Shown: positions 1-9,520, counted from the first letter of the stretch. The stretch is DNA of 64,000 nt from Pseudomonadota bacterium (GCA_018817425.1 JAHITX010000123.1:1-64000), one strand, 5' to 3'. A program made the numbers and translations. The notes: generated from the sequence alone by a model not told the origin.

Positions 1-43
1 ACATAGTCTTTATATATTAATTAACTTAGCACAACCCCCTTTA

Positions 44-63
44 TCCCCCTTTGCTAAGGGGGA
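44..63. repeat. Short C-rich/G-rich hairpin
   Basis: A TCCCCCTT arm pairs perfectly with AAGGGGGA across a four-base loop. A second CCCCCTTT block lies just to its left. Neither strand has a clear T-run after the stem, so this looks more like a dispersed hairpin repeat than an intrinsic terminator, although it lies beyond the stop of the first kinase gene. Confidence 0.5.
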
Positions 64-90
64 ATTTGCAAGAAGCATTTGACTTCCGAA

Positions 91-236
91 CCACTTTCAA
101 AACGTTTCAGTTTGGTCAAGCTCAAGGCCGGAGAAAATTTCTACCTCAAAAATACATTTAGTATTTCGAGGATAACGCTAAAGGTTAGTGCTGATGCTTC
201 ACTACTTGTAACTTCGTGCGAAATTTGAGTCCAACG
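91..236 (+). repeat. Dispersed 146-bp repeat, copy 1
   Basis: This stretch matches the stretch at 45586-45731 nearly base for base and with the same overall length. Shared blocks include TTTGGTCAAGCTCA, GGAGAAAATTTC, AGTATTTCGAG, GCGCTAAAGG-like and CTTCGTGCGAAATTTGAG. No open reading frame is conserved between the copies. Both copies lie just beyond the 3' end of a minus-strand gene. It could be a non-autonomous mobile repeat or a structured RNA element; its function is unknown. Confidence 0.8.
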
Positions 237-290
237 CTTAAGATCGGCCAAAATGGGGCGTTTTGGAAATGGCTCCCTATTTTGGTCATT

Positions 291-352
291 ACAATTTGTT
301 TGTGATTTGTATTTTGTTATTTGTTATTTATGACTTGTGATTTGTCATTTCC
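291..352. repeat. ATTTGT-word repeat at kinase 3' end
   Basis: Imperfect tandem words of the form TTTGTGATTTG, TTTGTTATTTG and ACTTGTGATTTG. Read on the minus strand they encode the last residues of the neighbouring kinase (NDKSQVINNK) and supply its TAA stop. The same word family recurs at 7318-7445, 9521-9588 and 9995-10112. Confidence 0.75.
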
Positions 353-3010
353 CCCACAAAGTACTTCAAACAATACCTTGCTCAATGATTGGGCTTCAAA
401 AGGTTTAGGCATTATACCCTTAAAACCGTATTCCTTAAAATTCGACAAAACTGTATCTTCGGAATAACCGCTGGAGACAATAGCTTTAACTTCAGGATCT
501 ATCTCCAGCAATTTCTTAATCGCCTCTTGTCCGCCCATTTGGCCTGGAATTGTCAAATCCAGGATAACGGCATCATAAGGCTTTTTGGATTCTTTGGCTT
601 TTTTATACATCTCAATAGCTTCAGTACCATCTTTTGCGAATTCCGGTTCGTAACCCAATTTTTGCAGAATTTTCCCAACTGTTTTTCTTAATGACTCATC
701 ATCATCCATTACCAGAATCCTGCCATGACCGGTTATTAGCCTGGCTTCCTCTTTTTCGGGCACAGATTTTTCAGAGGCCGGCAGATAGATGTTAAATGTT
801 GTGCCAACTCCCAACCGGGATTGTACGGTAATATAGCCATCATGCTTTTTGATGATGGAATAGGTCGTGGTTAACCCAAGGCCGCTTCCCTCCTGTTTTG
901 TGGTAAAATATGGATCAAATATATTTGAATAATACTTTTCGGCGATACCTACTCCCTGGTCTTTGATGGATAACCTGACATACCTGCCCGGATTGAGCGG
1001 CAAGCCATGCGTTTCGTTTATTATTACATTCTCCGCCGCAACTCTGATAATCCCGCCCTCCGGCATGGCCTGATTTGCATTAATCACAATATTATTGATG
1101 ACCTGACTGATCTGCCCAACATCAACTTCAACCACCCAGAGGTCTTCTGCCATAAAAAACTCGCAACTTGATTGTGAGCCTCTCAATACAAAGAGTGAGG
1201 ATTCTTCTACAATTTCTTTTATCGAAGCAATCTCTTTTAAAGGGGCACCCCCCCTGGCAAAAGTCAGTAGTTGTTTGGTCAGTGCCTGAGCCTTTGCAGA
1301 AGCTGCCTCAGCTTCACTTAACAGCTCAAATCTTTCATCATCACGCTTTGTCTGCATTCTGGCCAAGGCAATATTGCCGATAATCGAGGTCAGGATATTA
1401 TTGAAATCGTGTGCAATGCCTCCTGCAAGAATTCCAATGGATTCAAGTTTTCGGGATTTTAAAAGTTCCTCTTCTATTTTCTTCCGTTCTGTAATATCCT
1501 GCACAATGGCTATCAGATATTGTTCGCTCTCTATTTCAAAACATTCAATCGACAAAAGAACATGCCGGGCTTCGCCTGACTTACGCCACAAATCTATTTC
1601 GTAATTACGTAGTGAGCCTGTTTCCTGTAGTTTTTGCATTGCTTTTTTGCGATTTGCCGGATCTCCCCAGATACCAAGTGAAACCGAAGTTTTACCAACC
1701 GATTCGGCCCGGCTGTGGCCAAAAGTTTCTATCCAGATTTCGTTAACCTCAATAATTGTGCCGTCTGCCATCCTACTGATCGTCATGGGATTGGGGCTGG
1801 CACGAAATGCTTTGGAAAAGCGTTCTTGTTCAACGTGCAGCGCCTCCTCCACAATTTTTTGTTTGGTAATGTCACTTATCGTGGACATTAGATAAAGAGG
1901 TTTTCCTTCCCTGTCCCTTCGTAATGTTGTGCTTACATCAGCCCAGATAACGGAACCATTCTTGTGAAAATATCTTTTTGATAATCGTTCGGAATCCTTT
2001 TTACCGGAAAGAAGTAAATCAACAACTTTTTTGGAAAATTCAACATCATCAGGATGGGTAATATCTTGCCATCTCAAGTTTTTTAATTCATCCTGTAAAT
2101 AACCAAGCAACATATTGAAAGCCTTGTTTGCCTGCATTTCACCGGAAGGAAACGTTATTGATTGCCCAATAACTGAATGTTCAAATATATGCTTAAATTT
2201 GTCTTCGCTCTCCCGCAGGGCATCTTCCGCCTGCTTACGTTCATCAATAACATCAAATATAACCACAAAGTGCTCTTTTTTCGGGCTATAAACTGAGATA
2301 AAAAACCACTTTGATAATGTTCGTATATATATTTCAAAGGCCTCAGGTATGCCGGTCAGTGCAACACGGCCTAAACGTTCAAACAACTCAGGATCGGCCT
2401 CACGTAAGCCCGGAATAACTTCAGATACCCTTTTTCCCAAAGCCTTTTTTAGACCTGTCAATGTTTCAAAAGCCCTGTTAACATCAAGATAAATATAATC
2501 CTGCGGCCTGCTTTGCTCAAATATCATCCTGCAATAAGCATATCCGTTCATCATGTTCTCGAATAAGGATCGGTATTTCTTCTCGCTTTCCTTTAGAAAG
2601 AATTCGGCTTTCCTGCGCTGTTCTTCCAGAGTCTGTTTTTCGATTGCGGCAAAAATGGTTTGCGGCAATTTCCGGATATGCTTGGGGCGCTTGATTACAT
2701 AATCGGATGCACCCTGTTTAAGCGCCTTAACTGCAATTTCTTCGGAGCCTGTTCCGGTAACGATAATGACCGGAATGCCTGAATCATGTGCCTGGACAGT
2801 CTCTAAAACCTCAAGCCCCTCAAACCCGGCAATGTTAAAATCGCTTAAAACAAGATCAAACTCACGATTTTTTAACAGCGCCTCAAATTCATGCTTATCG
2901 GAAGCTTCCGTGACTTCAAATCCGCCATGCTCCTTTTCCAGAACATCTTTGACCAATTCACGATCAAGTTCGTAATCATCGATGTAAAGTATTCTGATTT
3001 TGTTGTTCAT
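317..3010 (-). CDS. Hybrid histidine kinase REC-PAS3-HisKA-HATPase-REC
   Basis: An 897-residue cytoplasmic hybrid sensor kinase with no membrane segment. An N-terminal receiver (about 4-125) has the phospho-acceptor Asp57 in VLSDFNIAG. Three PAS domains follow at roughly 140-260, 268-390 and 395-515. The HisKA box reads GGIAHDFNNILTSIIGN near residue 540, and the HATPase shows NANQAMP, DQGVGIA and GSGLGL. The C-terminal receiver (about 770-885) has VILDLTIPG and a KPF motif. Input through the first receiver and output to the last imply a phosphorelay; the stimulus is unknown. The last ten residues are encoded by short-word repeat DNA, so the native C-terminus may have been altered by repeat insertion. 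Confidence 0.9.
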   Translation of the reverse strand: MNNKIRILYIDDYELDRELVKDVLEKEHGGFEVTEASDKHEFEALLKNREFDLVLSDFNIAGFEGLEVLETVQAHDSGIPVIIVTGTGSEEIAVKALKQGASDYVIKRPKHIRKLPQTIFAAIEKQTLEEQRRKAEFFLKESEKKYRSLFENMMNGYAYCRMIFEQSRPQDYIYLDVNRAFETLTGLKKALGKRVSEVIPGLREADPELFERLGRVALTGIPEAFEIYIRTLSKWFFISVYSPKKEHFVVIFDVIDERKQAEDALRESEDKFKHIFEHSVIGQSITFPSGEMQANKAFNMLLGYLQDELKNLRWQDITHPDDVEFSKKVVDLLLSGKKDSERLSKRYFHKNGSVIWADVSTTLRRDREGKPLYLMSTISDITKQKIVEEALHVEQERFSKAFRASPNPMTISRMADGTIIEVNEIWIETFGHSRAESVGKTSVSLGIWGDPANRKKAMQKLQETGSLRNYEIDLWRKSGEARHVLLSIECFEIESEQYLIAIVQDITERKKIEEELLKSRKLESIGILAGGIAHDFNNILTSIIGNIALARMQTKRDDERFELLSEAEAASAKAQALTKQLLTFARGGAPLKEIASIKEIVEESSLFVLRGSQSSCEFFMAEDLWVVEVDVGQISQVINNIVINANQAMPEGGIIRVAAENVIINETHGLPLNPGRYVRLSIKDQGVGIAEKYYSNIFDPYFTTKQEGSGLGLTTTYSIIKKHDGYITVQSRLGVGTTFNIYLPASEKSVPEKEEARLITGHGRILVMDDDESLRKTVGKILQKLGYEPEFAKDGTEAIEMYKKAKESKKPYDAVILDLTIPGQMGGQEAIKKLLEIDPEVKAIVSSGYSEDTVLSNFKEYGFKGIMPKPFEAQSLSKVLFEVLCGGNDKSQVINNK

Positions 3011-3259
3011 GATGGTAACTCCGTTTAGTATTGAATATTGTATATTGAAAATTGAATAATTGTAGTATCGCTCCGTTTTAAATTGTATATTGAAAATTTG
3101 TGGTGTCGCTCCGTTTAATATTCAATATTGAAAATTGTATATTGAAAATTTGCGGTGTCGCTTCGCTCCATTCCTCGTCTTTCATTTTTCAATTTCCAAT
3201 CTTCATTATTCAATCTTCAATATTCAATTTTTCATTATTCATTTCTCCTTGTTCATTAT
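3011..3259. repeat. AT-rich repeats with three ~35-bp units
   Basis: Contains three imperfect units beginning TTGTATATTGAAAATT at 3038, 3083 and 3135. Each ends in a block resembling GGTGTCGCTCCGTTT. They are followed by TTCAATATTCA-type words. The region fills the space between the kinase start and the broken four-helix-bundle gene, and supplies the latter's stop codon (AATTGAATAATG on the minus strand). No gene is visible in it. Confidence 0.7.
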
Positions 3260-3612
3260 TCAATTTCTTCTGGCTGTTTTGCGACTGGCATAAAAAATTG
3301 CTGTCAGTTCCTTTGACTCATTCAGAAGTTGTTCAACACGATCAGATTTCTCCAGTCTTTCATCGACAATAAATTCCAGCCAAAATGAAGCCTCGTCCGA
3401 TTCTTCCAGAACTATGCTGATCTTTGCTATAAAACTTGCCTTGGATTGCGCTAAGCAGGATGCTCTGTAGTTGGGGCAGCTACAGATGTAGAGCAACGGA
3501 TTAACTGGCCGGCAATATGGTTCTCCAGTCGGCCCTTCGGCAATGCCAAAGCCAATTTAACACATCTATGGGCAAACTCCTTTGTTCTGTTTTTCAAATC
3601 CTCGTCTTTCAT
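3260..3612 (-). pseudogene. Frameshifted four-helix-bundle (S23/IVP-like) gene
   Basis: The minus strand from an ATG at 3612 encodes a start resembling the intact copy at 9580-9945: KNRTKEFAHRCVKLALALP, then RCSTSVAA. The frame then breaks. The intact copy reads AANYRA, whereas here two extra C residues in GCTGCCCCAACTAC shift the frame into a stop. The remaining frame continues as SKASFIAKISIVLEESDEA and FWLEFIVDERLEKSDRV to its stop. The family comprises small four-helix-bundle proteins related to those encoded in 23S rRNA intervening sequences; its role is unclear. It is bracketed by repeats on both sides. A sequencing error of two bases is the alternative explanation. Confidence 0.85.
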
Positions 3613-3783
3613 TTTGCCTCAATTTTCAATATTCATTATTCAACTTTCAATATTCATTATTCAATATTCAATATTCAATTTTCAATATTCATTATTCATT
3701 ATTCAATTTTCATTATTCATTATTCATTATTCATTATTCATTATTCATTATTCAATATTCATTATTCAATTTTCTATTCCCCA
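3613..3783. repeat. ATTCATT-word tandem repeat
   Basis: About 170 bp made almost entirely of permutations of TATTCATTATTCAATATTC. The three plus-strand reading frames through it are open but low-complexity, and are not believable genes. It separates the broken four-helix-bundle gene from the receiver gene to its right and abuts that gene's stop codon. Confidence 0.85.
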
Positions 3784-4227
3784 TTACTCCATCGGCGGCT
3801 CCACATTTAGCGTTAGCCAGTAATCGGAAACTTTTTTGACTACTTCCAAAAACTCTCCAAAAGAAACCGGTTTTACAAGATAGCTGTTTGCACCATTGTC
3901 ATAGCTCATGGCTCTGTCTCCTTCGTCCCTTGAAGAAGTAAGAATAATTACAGGCAGGCGTTTTAGTTTTTCGGTTTCTTTAATCGTCTTTAGTACTTCA
4001 TGGCCGTCAATTCCCGGCATCTTTAGATCCAGCAAAATGATATCCGGCAATGGATATTGATTGCGGTCAGAATATTTTCCTTCGCCAAACATAAATTCAA
4101 GCGCTTCTTTTCCGTTCCTGACCACCTGAATTTTATTCCCCAATCTGGCCTCTTTAAACGCATCAACGATCAGTTCAACATCCATCGGGTTATCTTCCAC
4201 CAGAAGTATTGAAGCAGGTTTTATCAT
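3784..4227 (-). CDS. Single-domain response regulator, Rcp1-like
   Basis: A 147-residue stand-alone receiver. It shows the acidic pocket (LLVEDNP), the phospho-acceptor in DIILLDLKMPG, TSS in the switch strand and VKPV near the C-terminus. The long insertion between strands 2 and 3 (FMFGEGKYSDRNQYPLPD) is typical of Rcp1-type regulators that partner bacteriophytochrome-like kinases. That fits the adjacent kinase, whose HisKA region reads YSISHDLRAPLRSIGGF. It has no output domain, so it probably acts as a phosphate shuttle or by protein interaction. An inverted-repeat element separates the two genes. Confidence 0.9.
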   Translation of the reverse strand: MIKPASILLVEDNPMDVELIVDAFKEARLGNKIQVVRNGKEALEFMFGEGKYSDRNQYPLPDIILLDLKMPGIDGHEVLKTIKETEKLKRLPVIILTSSRDEGDRAMSYDNGANSYLVKPVSFGEFLEVVKKVSDYWLTLNVEPPME

Positions 4228-4259
4228 TGCGGTCTTCTCCTAATTCATTCGGTTATTGT

Positions 4260-4387
4260 AACTACTCAGGTTGTTTGGTTCACGGTTCACAGTTCACGGT
4301 TGATTGCCTTGAGGTCTTCAAAATGTTCAATTCTAACCGTTCTCTAACCTTGAACCGTGAACCCTTGAACTGTGAACCTGAGTAGTT
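4260..4387. repeat. Inverted-repeat element with GTTCACGG words
   Basis: The outer arms AACTACTCAGGTT (4260-4272) and AACCTGAGTAGTT (4375-4387) are perfect inverted complements. Inside, GGTTCACGGTTCACAGTTCA on the left mirrors TGAACCGTGAACCCTTGAAC and CTGTGAAC on the right, so most of the 128 bp could fold into one long imperfect hairpin. It has no coding capacity. It resembles a MITE-like or REP-like unit inserted between a receiver and a kinase gene. Confidence 0.8.
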
Positions 4388-4396
4388 GCCAGTTAT

Positions 4397-6916
4397 TTAT
4401 GTGCTTATTGGCTTTAAAAGTTTTATCTTAAAAACGCTTCCTTTGTCCGGCTCCGATTCAACCCAGACCCGTCCATCCATAATCTGAAGCGCTTTTTTAA
4501 CAGCAGCCAAACCAATACCCGTTCCCGGATAATCTGCCTGGCTATGAAGTCTCTGGAATATATTAAATATTTTTTCATGATACTCCGGTGCAATACCTAT
4601 TCCGTTGTCGGCAATTGATAGCACAATGTATTGATCGCTAACTTCCAGCCCAACATCAATAATCGGTGTTTCATCCGGTTTATGGTATTTTATGGCATTT
4701 TCCAGAAGGTTGATAAAAACATGGGTTATTAGTTTAAAATCACCCTGAACAGCCGGCATCTTTTCAGGAAGAAGGATACGAGTGTCTGTTTTATTTATTT
4801 GATCTGCAAGTGTCTCAATTGCTGCTTTAAAAGCTTTGTCAAGCAAAACACTTTCGGATTTTATAGCCTTACGTCCCAAACGGGAAAATTGAAGCAGATC
4901 ATCAATCAACCCATCCATTTGCCTGCTTGCCTTCACAATATTACCGAAATAGTGCTGGCCTTCTTCATTTAAAGACGCTTTATGCCTGCGGTCAATGATT
5001 TCGGCAAAACCGCCGATGGAACGCAGGGGCGCCCGCAAATCATGGGATATGGAATATACAAAATCTTCAAGCTCCTTGTTAACATCTTCAAGCTGGGCAG
5101 TACGCTGCCGAACACGCAATTCCAGATCCCTGTTTAGTTTATGAATCTCCTCCTCTGTTTTTTTGCGGTCGGTAATATCCTGGAAAGTGCCATACACTTT
5201 AATACAGCAACCTTTCTCTCTTATTGCCCGCCCGATTGCACGGCACCATTTAATATTGCCCTTTGCAGTTTGCAACTGCGCTTCAAAATCCAATGGCCGA
5301 TCATCTTCAATCAGCGCCTGCATTGCATCAGAAACCAGAGACCGGTATTCGGGAAGATAATACTCAATGTGTTCATCCGGGCCGGGAATGGGCTGATCAT
5401 AATCAATTTCAACAATATCGTAGGTACCCTGTGTCCATTTGGACATGCTGGTAGTAAGATCCATTTCCCAACCACCGATTTTTGCAATTTTGCCGACTTC
5501 GGTTAAAAGTCTTTCGCGTTCTTTCAGCGCTTCTTCAGCAATATATCTGTCAGACTCATCTCTGTAAACGGCTACAATCTCTCCTGAGGGCAGTTTGAAA
5601 ACCGTATTGTCTACCCATTGGGAAATCCTGCCATCCATATAATGAGCCATCGGCAGCCGCTCTGTTTTTCCTGTCCGGTACACACGCTGTAAAACTTCAA
5701 AAAGGCCCAATTCCCTGATACCCGGAAACAAACTGGTTATTGATTTGCCGATGGCATTTTCCTTTTTAACCTTGGAAAGTACCTGGCCGGATAGATTAAT
5801 ATCAACAAACCGAAAATCCTTCCCATCATTTTCAACCGCATAAACAGCAACACCATCATAAAGGTTTTCAAACAATTCCCGAAATCTTGATTCGCTTTCC
5901 TTTAAGCTAAGCTCAACATGCTTCCTATCTGTAACATCCCAAACGGTCGATATCATCAATGACTTATTTGGAACCGGCACATTTTGCGCAGAAATAAAAG
6001 AGGTCTCTTCACCTTTACGGGTAATCGGCACATCTTCCCAATGTAACTGCGCCGGGTCACCACTGGCGTAATCATCCATTACCCTCTTTTTGATTTCTTC
6101 CCTGAACTCATGGTCCTCATAAGCGGCAATCCAAAAAGCGTCAGGGTCGGCAAGTGCTTCTCTTGTTGTTCGGTGTAACTTGAAAAAGTTGTCGTTCATA
6201 TATTCAAACTTTACGGCAGGAAGTTCAACTGAATGCACAGCTATTCCTATCGGCAGGTTGTCCATGACCGACTTGATAAAGGATTCGCTGTCCCAATGCG
6301 CCTTTTCCGTCCGCTTGCGTTCACAAATTTCCTTTTCAAGTTGTATGTTAACGGAACCAATTCTGGAAATATATTTAGTAAACTTAACTAAAAACTGCAT
6401 AAGATAATTAACGGTTTTCCGGTTAATCCTTGGCACACGTCGTAATGCATCCAAATAGAGATCTTTGTCAAATCCGCATGTTTCTGCCTGTTTGATAAAA
6501 AACTCTTCATCGATTTCTTCATCATCATAAAAAAATTGCCCGGTATATATATTTCCTAAATGATTCTCCCCAACATACAAAGGTGTAACAACATCCCATA
6601 AACCGTTTTTGCATTTATAATTGATATATTCTCCGGGTTTTAGATTTTTAGCTAAAAAAAGATCGCTTTCGGTGCAATTGCAAGCTGTTTTGGGATATAT
6701 TCTATGAAATTTGGTACATATATCCTGCCATCCAGTAGCTTCGATTACATTCCCTTTCAGATCAAGTACGGCTGTCGCCATATGAGTCAGATTATAAAAA
6801 TCTTCCATGATCGTTCGGAGTTCTTCAACATTGATGATAGAACATAGGTCAAGCTCAGCAATATTTTGTTCTGATTCTTGATAGGTTGGTTTTGTTGTCG
6901 TCATAAAAGACTCCAT
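4397..6916 (-). CDS. PocR-PAS3 sensor histidine kinase
   Basis: An 839-residue kinase. The N-terminal ~25-190 region resembles the PocR ligand-sensing domain: FYNLTHMATAVLDLKGNVIE, a CNCTESD cysteine pair, then a YKCKNGLWDVVTPLYVG-like segment and GQFFYDDEEID. Three PAS domains follow (about 210-335, 345-465 and 470-595). The HisKA box is DFVYSISHDLRAPLRSIGGF, and the HATPase has NLLENAIKYH, DNGIGIAPEYHEKIF and GTGIGLAAVKK. No membrane segment or receiver is present, so it probably phosphorylates the Rcp1-like receiver next door. PocR domains are known to bind small organic ligands in some proteins; the ligand here cannot be inferred. Confidence 0.88.
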   Translation of the reverse strand: MESFMTTTKPTYQESEQNIAELDLCSIINVEELRTIMEDFYNLTHMATAVLDLKGNVIEATGWQDICTKFHRIYPKTACNCTESDLFLAKNLKPGEYINYKCKNGLWDVVTPLYVGENHLGNIYTGQFFYDDEEIDEEFFIKQAETCGFDKDLYLDALRRVPRINRKTVNYLMQFLVKFTKYISRIGSVNIQLEKEICERKRTEKAHWDSESFIKSVMDNLPIGIAVHSVELPAVKFEYMNDNFFKLHRTTREALADPDAFWIAAYEDHEFREEIKKRVMDDYASGDPAQLHWEDVPITRKGEETSFISAQNVPVPNKSLMISTVWDVTDRKHVELSLKESESRFRELFENLYDGVAVYAVENDGKDFRFVDINLSGQVLSKVKKENAIGKSITSLFPGIRELGLFEVLQRVYRTGKTERLPMAHYMDGRISQWVDNTVFKLPSGEIVAVYRDESDRYIAEEALKERERLLTEVGKIAKIGGWEMDLTTSMSKWTQGTYDIVEIDYDQPIPGPDEHIEYYLPEYRSLVSDAMQALIEDDRPLDFEAQLQTAKGNIKWCRAIGRAIREKGCCIKVYGTFQDITDRKKTEEEIHKLNRDLELRVRQRTAQLEDVNKELEDFVYSISHDLRAPLRSIGGFAEIIDRRHKASLNEEGQHYFGNIVKASRQMDGLIDDLLQFSRLGRKAIKSESVLLDKAFKAAIETLADQINKTDTRILLPEKMPAVQGDFKLITHVFINLLENAIKYHKPDETPIIDVGLEVSDQYIVLSIADNGIGIAPEYHEKIFNIFQRLHSQADYPGTGIGLAAVKKALQIMDGRVWVESEPDKGSVFKIKLLKPIST

Positions 6917-7014
6917 CCCAAAAATTCAAAATTTCAATTTGTGTTATAATCAAGCAAATACCATTGCCGTGCAGCACTTTTTATCAATTTCAGGTAAAAC
7001 TTAAGATGAAGGGA

Positions 7015-7140
7015 AACGTTTGAAGCTAAATATTAAATCCCAAATAACAAGCATCAAGTTACAATGAAAATCCAAACTCCAAATCCTAAAAATCAATAAC
7101 CAAGTTACAATGAAAGCTCAAATAACAAGGGGGGCTGACA
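7015..7140. repeat. Degenerate AAATAACAA-word repeat
   Basis: Diverged words such as AAATCCCAAATAACAAG and a duplicated CAAGTTACAATGAAA (near 7049 and 7101). On the minus strand they read as TTGTTATTTGG-type words, the same style as the other repeats of this array. The preceding 6917-7014 upstream of the kinase holds no recognisable gene. Confidence 0.55.
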
Positions 7141-7154
7141 ATCAATGATCTTAA

Positions 7155-7310
7155 CTATTTGCTTTTCTCAAGTATTGATGAAAGAATCTTTTTCAGTTCG
7201 TTTGCTTCCTGCATCAAATTTAGGGCTTCATTTGCATTCTTTATCTGATTGGATTCATGAATTAACCTGAGCCAGTAAGCGCTTTCTTTTGCTTCCTTTC
7301 TGCTTAAAGA
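7155..7310 (-). pseudogene. Truncated four-helix-bundle gene, 3' part only
   Basis: The minus strand encodes 51 residues beginning SLSRKEAKESAYWLRLIHES, continuing through EALNLMQEANELKKILSSIL and ending EKSK. The A-Y-W-L-R-L-I element corresponds to the conserved third helix of the four-helix-bundle/S23 family (compare SEFWLEFIMDE in the intact copy). A TGA lies directly upstream in frame, and no N-terminal half is present before repeats begin. It differs more from the other two copies than they do from each other, so it is probably a separate, older insertion. Confidence 0.75.
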
Positions 7311-7317
7311 TCATATA

Positions 7318-7445
7318 CAGGTTTATTATCTGTCATTTGTTATTTGTGTTTTCCCCTTGTTTGTTATTTGCGATTTGTCATTTGTGATTTTTTTGTATTT
7401 TGTATTTTGAAATTTGTTATTTATTTGTTATTTGTTATTTGCGAT
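7318..7445. repeat. TTATTTGTGATTTG-word tandem repeat
   Basis: A run of TTTGTTATTTGTG, GTTATTTGCGATTTG and TCATTTGTGATTT words. On the minus strand it supplies the last codons (GCA AAT AAC AAA TAA) of the kinase to its right, as in the first kinase of the array. It sits between that kinase and the truncated four-helix-bundle gene. Confidence 0.8.
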
Positions 7446-9503
7446 TTCTCCCTGAAGCACTTCTCTCACTTTACGTCCCAAAGACTCGGGTGAAAAGGGT
7501 TTAGCTATAAATGTTTTTCCAGGATCAAGAACCCCATGATGTACAATACTATTATCCATGTAGCCTGACATATAAATGACCAACACTTCCGGCCTACAGG
7601 CTTTTAATTTTTGCTCCATGTTCAGGCTGCTTATTCCCGGCATGATAACATCCGTTAATATGAGGTGAATGGGGCCCTTATAATCTCCGGAAACTTTAAC
7701 AGCTTCTTCTCCGTTTGCGGCTGCCAGAATTTTATAACCATAGCCATGGAGAACTTTTACTATAAAATTAAGTACCAACTCATCATCCTCCACAACAAGA
7801 ATAGTTTCCGAACCGGTCAGGGAATCTGTTGTTTTAGCCTTCCGCTCTGTTTTAGATGACGGTTTCCCGACCCGGGGCAGATAAATCTTGAATGTGGTTC
7901 CTTTTTCAGGCTCGCTGTAAACCCATATATTTCCGCTGCTTTGCTTTATTATACCGTAAACGGTGGAAAGACCCAGCCCGGTTCCCTTCCCTTTTCCCTT
8001 TGTTGTAAAAAACGGCTCAAAAATATGGGCTTGATTTTCTTTTGGGATACCTACTCCCGTATCGCTTATACTTAACAATACATAAGAGCCTGGTTTTACT
8101 GCCACATGAGCGTTTGCATATTCTTCGTCTATATATATATTTTCCGTCTCTATGGTAATCTTTCCACCCTTAGGCATGGCATCCCTGGCATTTACCACAA
8201 GATTCATTATAACCTGCTCGATCTGACCCTTATCGGCCTCTACATGCCCTAAATCAGGGGTAAGTAATGTTTTCAGTTCAATATCTTCTCCAATCATCCG
8301 GCAAAGCATTTTTTTCATATCCAAAGCTATTGCATTAAGATTGATTACCGCGGGTTGAAGAACCTGCTTCCGGCTGAAAGCTAAGAGTTGACGGGTCAAT
8401 GTGGCGGATCGTTCCCCGGCAGCTCTGATCTGCTCAATATTTTCACGCAACGGATCATCCTCCGGAATGCCAATAAGGACCAGATCCGAATTTCCTATAA
8501 TCGTTGTGAGAAGATTGTTGAAGTCATGGGCAATTCCTCCTGACAGAAGGCCGACAGCCTCAAGCTTCTGAGATTGCAGGAGCTGCTGTTCCAAACTCTT
8601 TCGATCTTCTTCAGCTTGCTTCCGCTCCGTAATGTCCTGAACCGTTGCAAAAATTTCGGGTTTTTTCCCCGGCCTTTGCCTGATATTGCCTACAGTACGG
8701 ACAAATAAAATCTCACCGTCTTTGCGAATGATCCGGTACTCATGTGGAAGCAGTTTGTCCTGACCGGATGCAATACAGTTATTAAGCCATTTAGTCACAT
8801 GTGCCAGATCATCCGGATGATGGATTTTCTCGTTGACTTTGACATAATCGAAAGCATCGGATTTATCGTAGCCAAGCAGATCAAACAGCGCATCGGACCA
8901 GGTGAGTTTTCCGGTTTCCACGTCCCAGGTAAAATCACCCATCCTTGCCAATCTCTGTGCTTCAATCAATCTTGCTTCGCTTTCGCGAAGGGCTTTTTCG
9001 GCCTCTCGCCGCACCTGGACTTCTCTTTCCAATTCCATCATCTTCTGTTCAAGCTTTCTTACTAAACGTTCACTGTAAAGCTTGAACATTTCATCTTCAT
9101 CCACCGGAACCGGCGCTAAAGCAATACTACAACTCCTGGCGGTCATCATTACATCACGAATAGCCTCCATAAATACATCCGGCTCACATGGCTTTAAAAT
9201 GAACCTGTCCGCACCGATCCTGATGGCAAATTCCTGATCCTGCGGGCCGGTGTATGTGGCAGTATAAATGATGAACGGAATATGACACAAATTCTCATCT
9301 GTTTTGACTATTCGGCATAACTGAAATCCGTCCATTACAGGCATGAGAATATCGCTGATGATCAGCTCGATCTCCCCGGCATTGAGCTTTTCAAGCGCCT
9401 CTGCACCATTTGCCGCCGCCTCGACATCATGGCCGTTACCCTTGAGCAGTACTTCCAGGAGGTAAAGGTTTTCTTCCATGTCATCTACGATGAGAATTTT
9501 CAT
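7428..9503 (-). CDS. Hybrid kinase REC-PAS-HisKA-HATPase-REC
   Basis: A 691-residue cytoplasmic hybrid kinase. The start at 9503 is chosen because GGAGGAAAAT lies just upstream and the protein then begins directly with the receiver sequence MKILIVDDMEENLYLLEVLL; a longer in-frame extension to 9629 would be read from repeat DNA. Domains: receiver (1-120), coiled linker, PAS (about 180-300), HisKA with GGIAHDFNNLLTTIIGNSD, HATPase with NARDAMP and GKGTGLGLSTVYGI, and a C-terminal receiver with ILTDVIMPGI. From the HisKA to the end it is nearly identical to the 1275-residue kinase at 12567-16394, at both protein and DNA level, indicating duplication or gene conversion of the output module. Confidence 0.9.
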   Translation of the reverse strand: MKILIVDDMEENLYLLEVLLKGNGHDVEAAANGAEALEKLNAGEIELIISDILMPVMDGFQLCRIVKTDENLCHIPFIIYTATYTGPQDQEFAIRIGADRFILKPCEPDVFMEAIRDVMMTARSCSIALAPVPVDEDEMFKLYSERLVRKLEQKMMELEREVQVRREAEKALRESEARLIEAQRLARMGDFTWDVETGKLTWSDALFDLLGYDKSDAFDYVKVNEKIHHPDDLAHVTKWLNNCIASGQDKLLPHEYRIIRKDGEILFVRTVGNIRQRPGKKPEIFATVQDITERKQAEEDRKSLEQQLLQSQKLEAVGLLSGGIAHDFNNLLTTIIGNSDLVLIGIPEDDPLRENIEQIRAAGERSATLTRQLLAFSRKQVLQPAVINLNAIALDMKKMLCRMIGEDIELKTLLTPDLGHVEADKGQIEQVIMNLVVNARDAMPKGGKITIETENIYIDEEYANAHVAVKPGSYVLLSISDTGVGIPKENQAHIFEPFFTTKGKGKGTGLGLSTVYGIIKQSSGNIWVYSEPEKGTTFKIYLPRVGKPSSKTERKAKTTDSLTGSETILVVEDDELVLNFIVKVLHGYGYKILAAANGEEAVKVSGDYKGPIHLILTDVIMPGISSLNMEQKLKACRPEVLVIYMSGYMDNSIVHHGVLDPGKTFIAKPFSPESLGRKVREVLQGEIANNK

Positions 9504-9520
9504 TATTTTCCTCCTTCCTT

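Noticed and set aside
3517-3839. Three overlapping plus-strand open frames of 69-97 codons
   Set aside because: They are readings of ATTCATT-word repeats, giving only Ile/Phe/Tyr/Ser/His low-complexity peptides; no ribosome site or family similarity.
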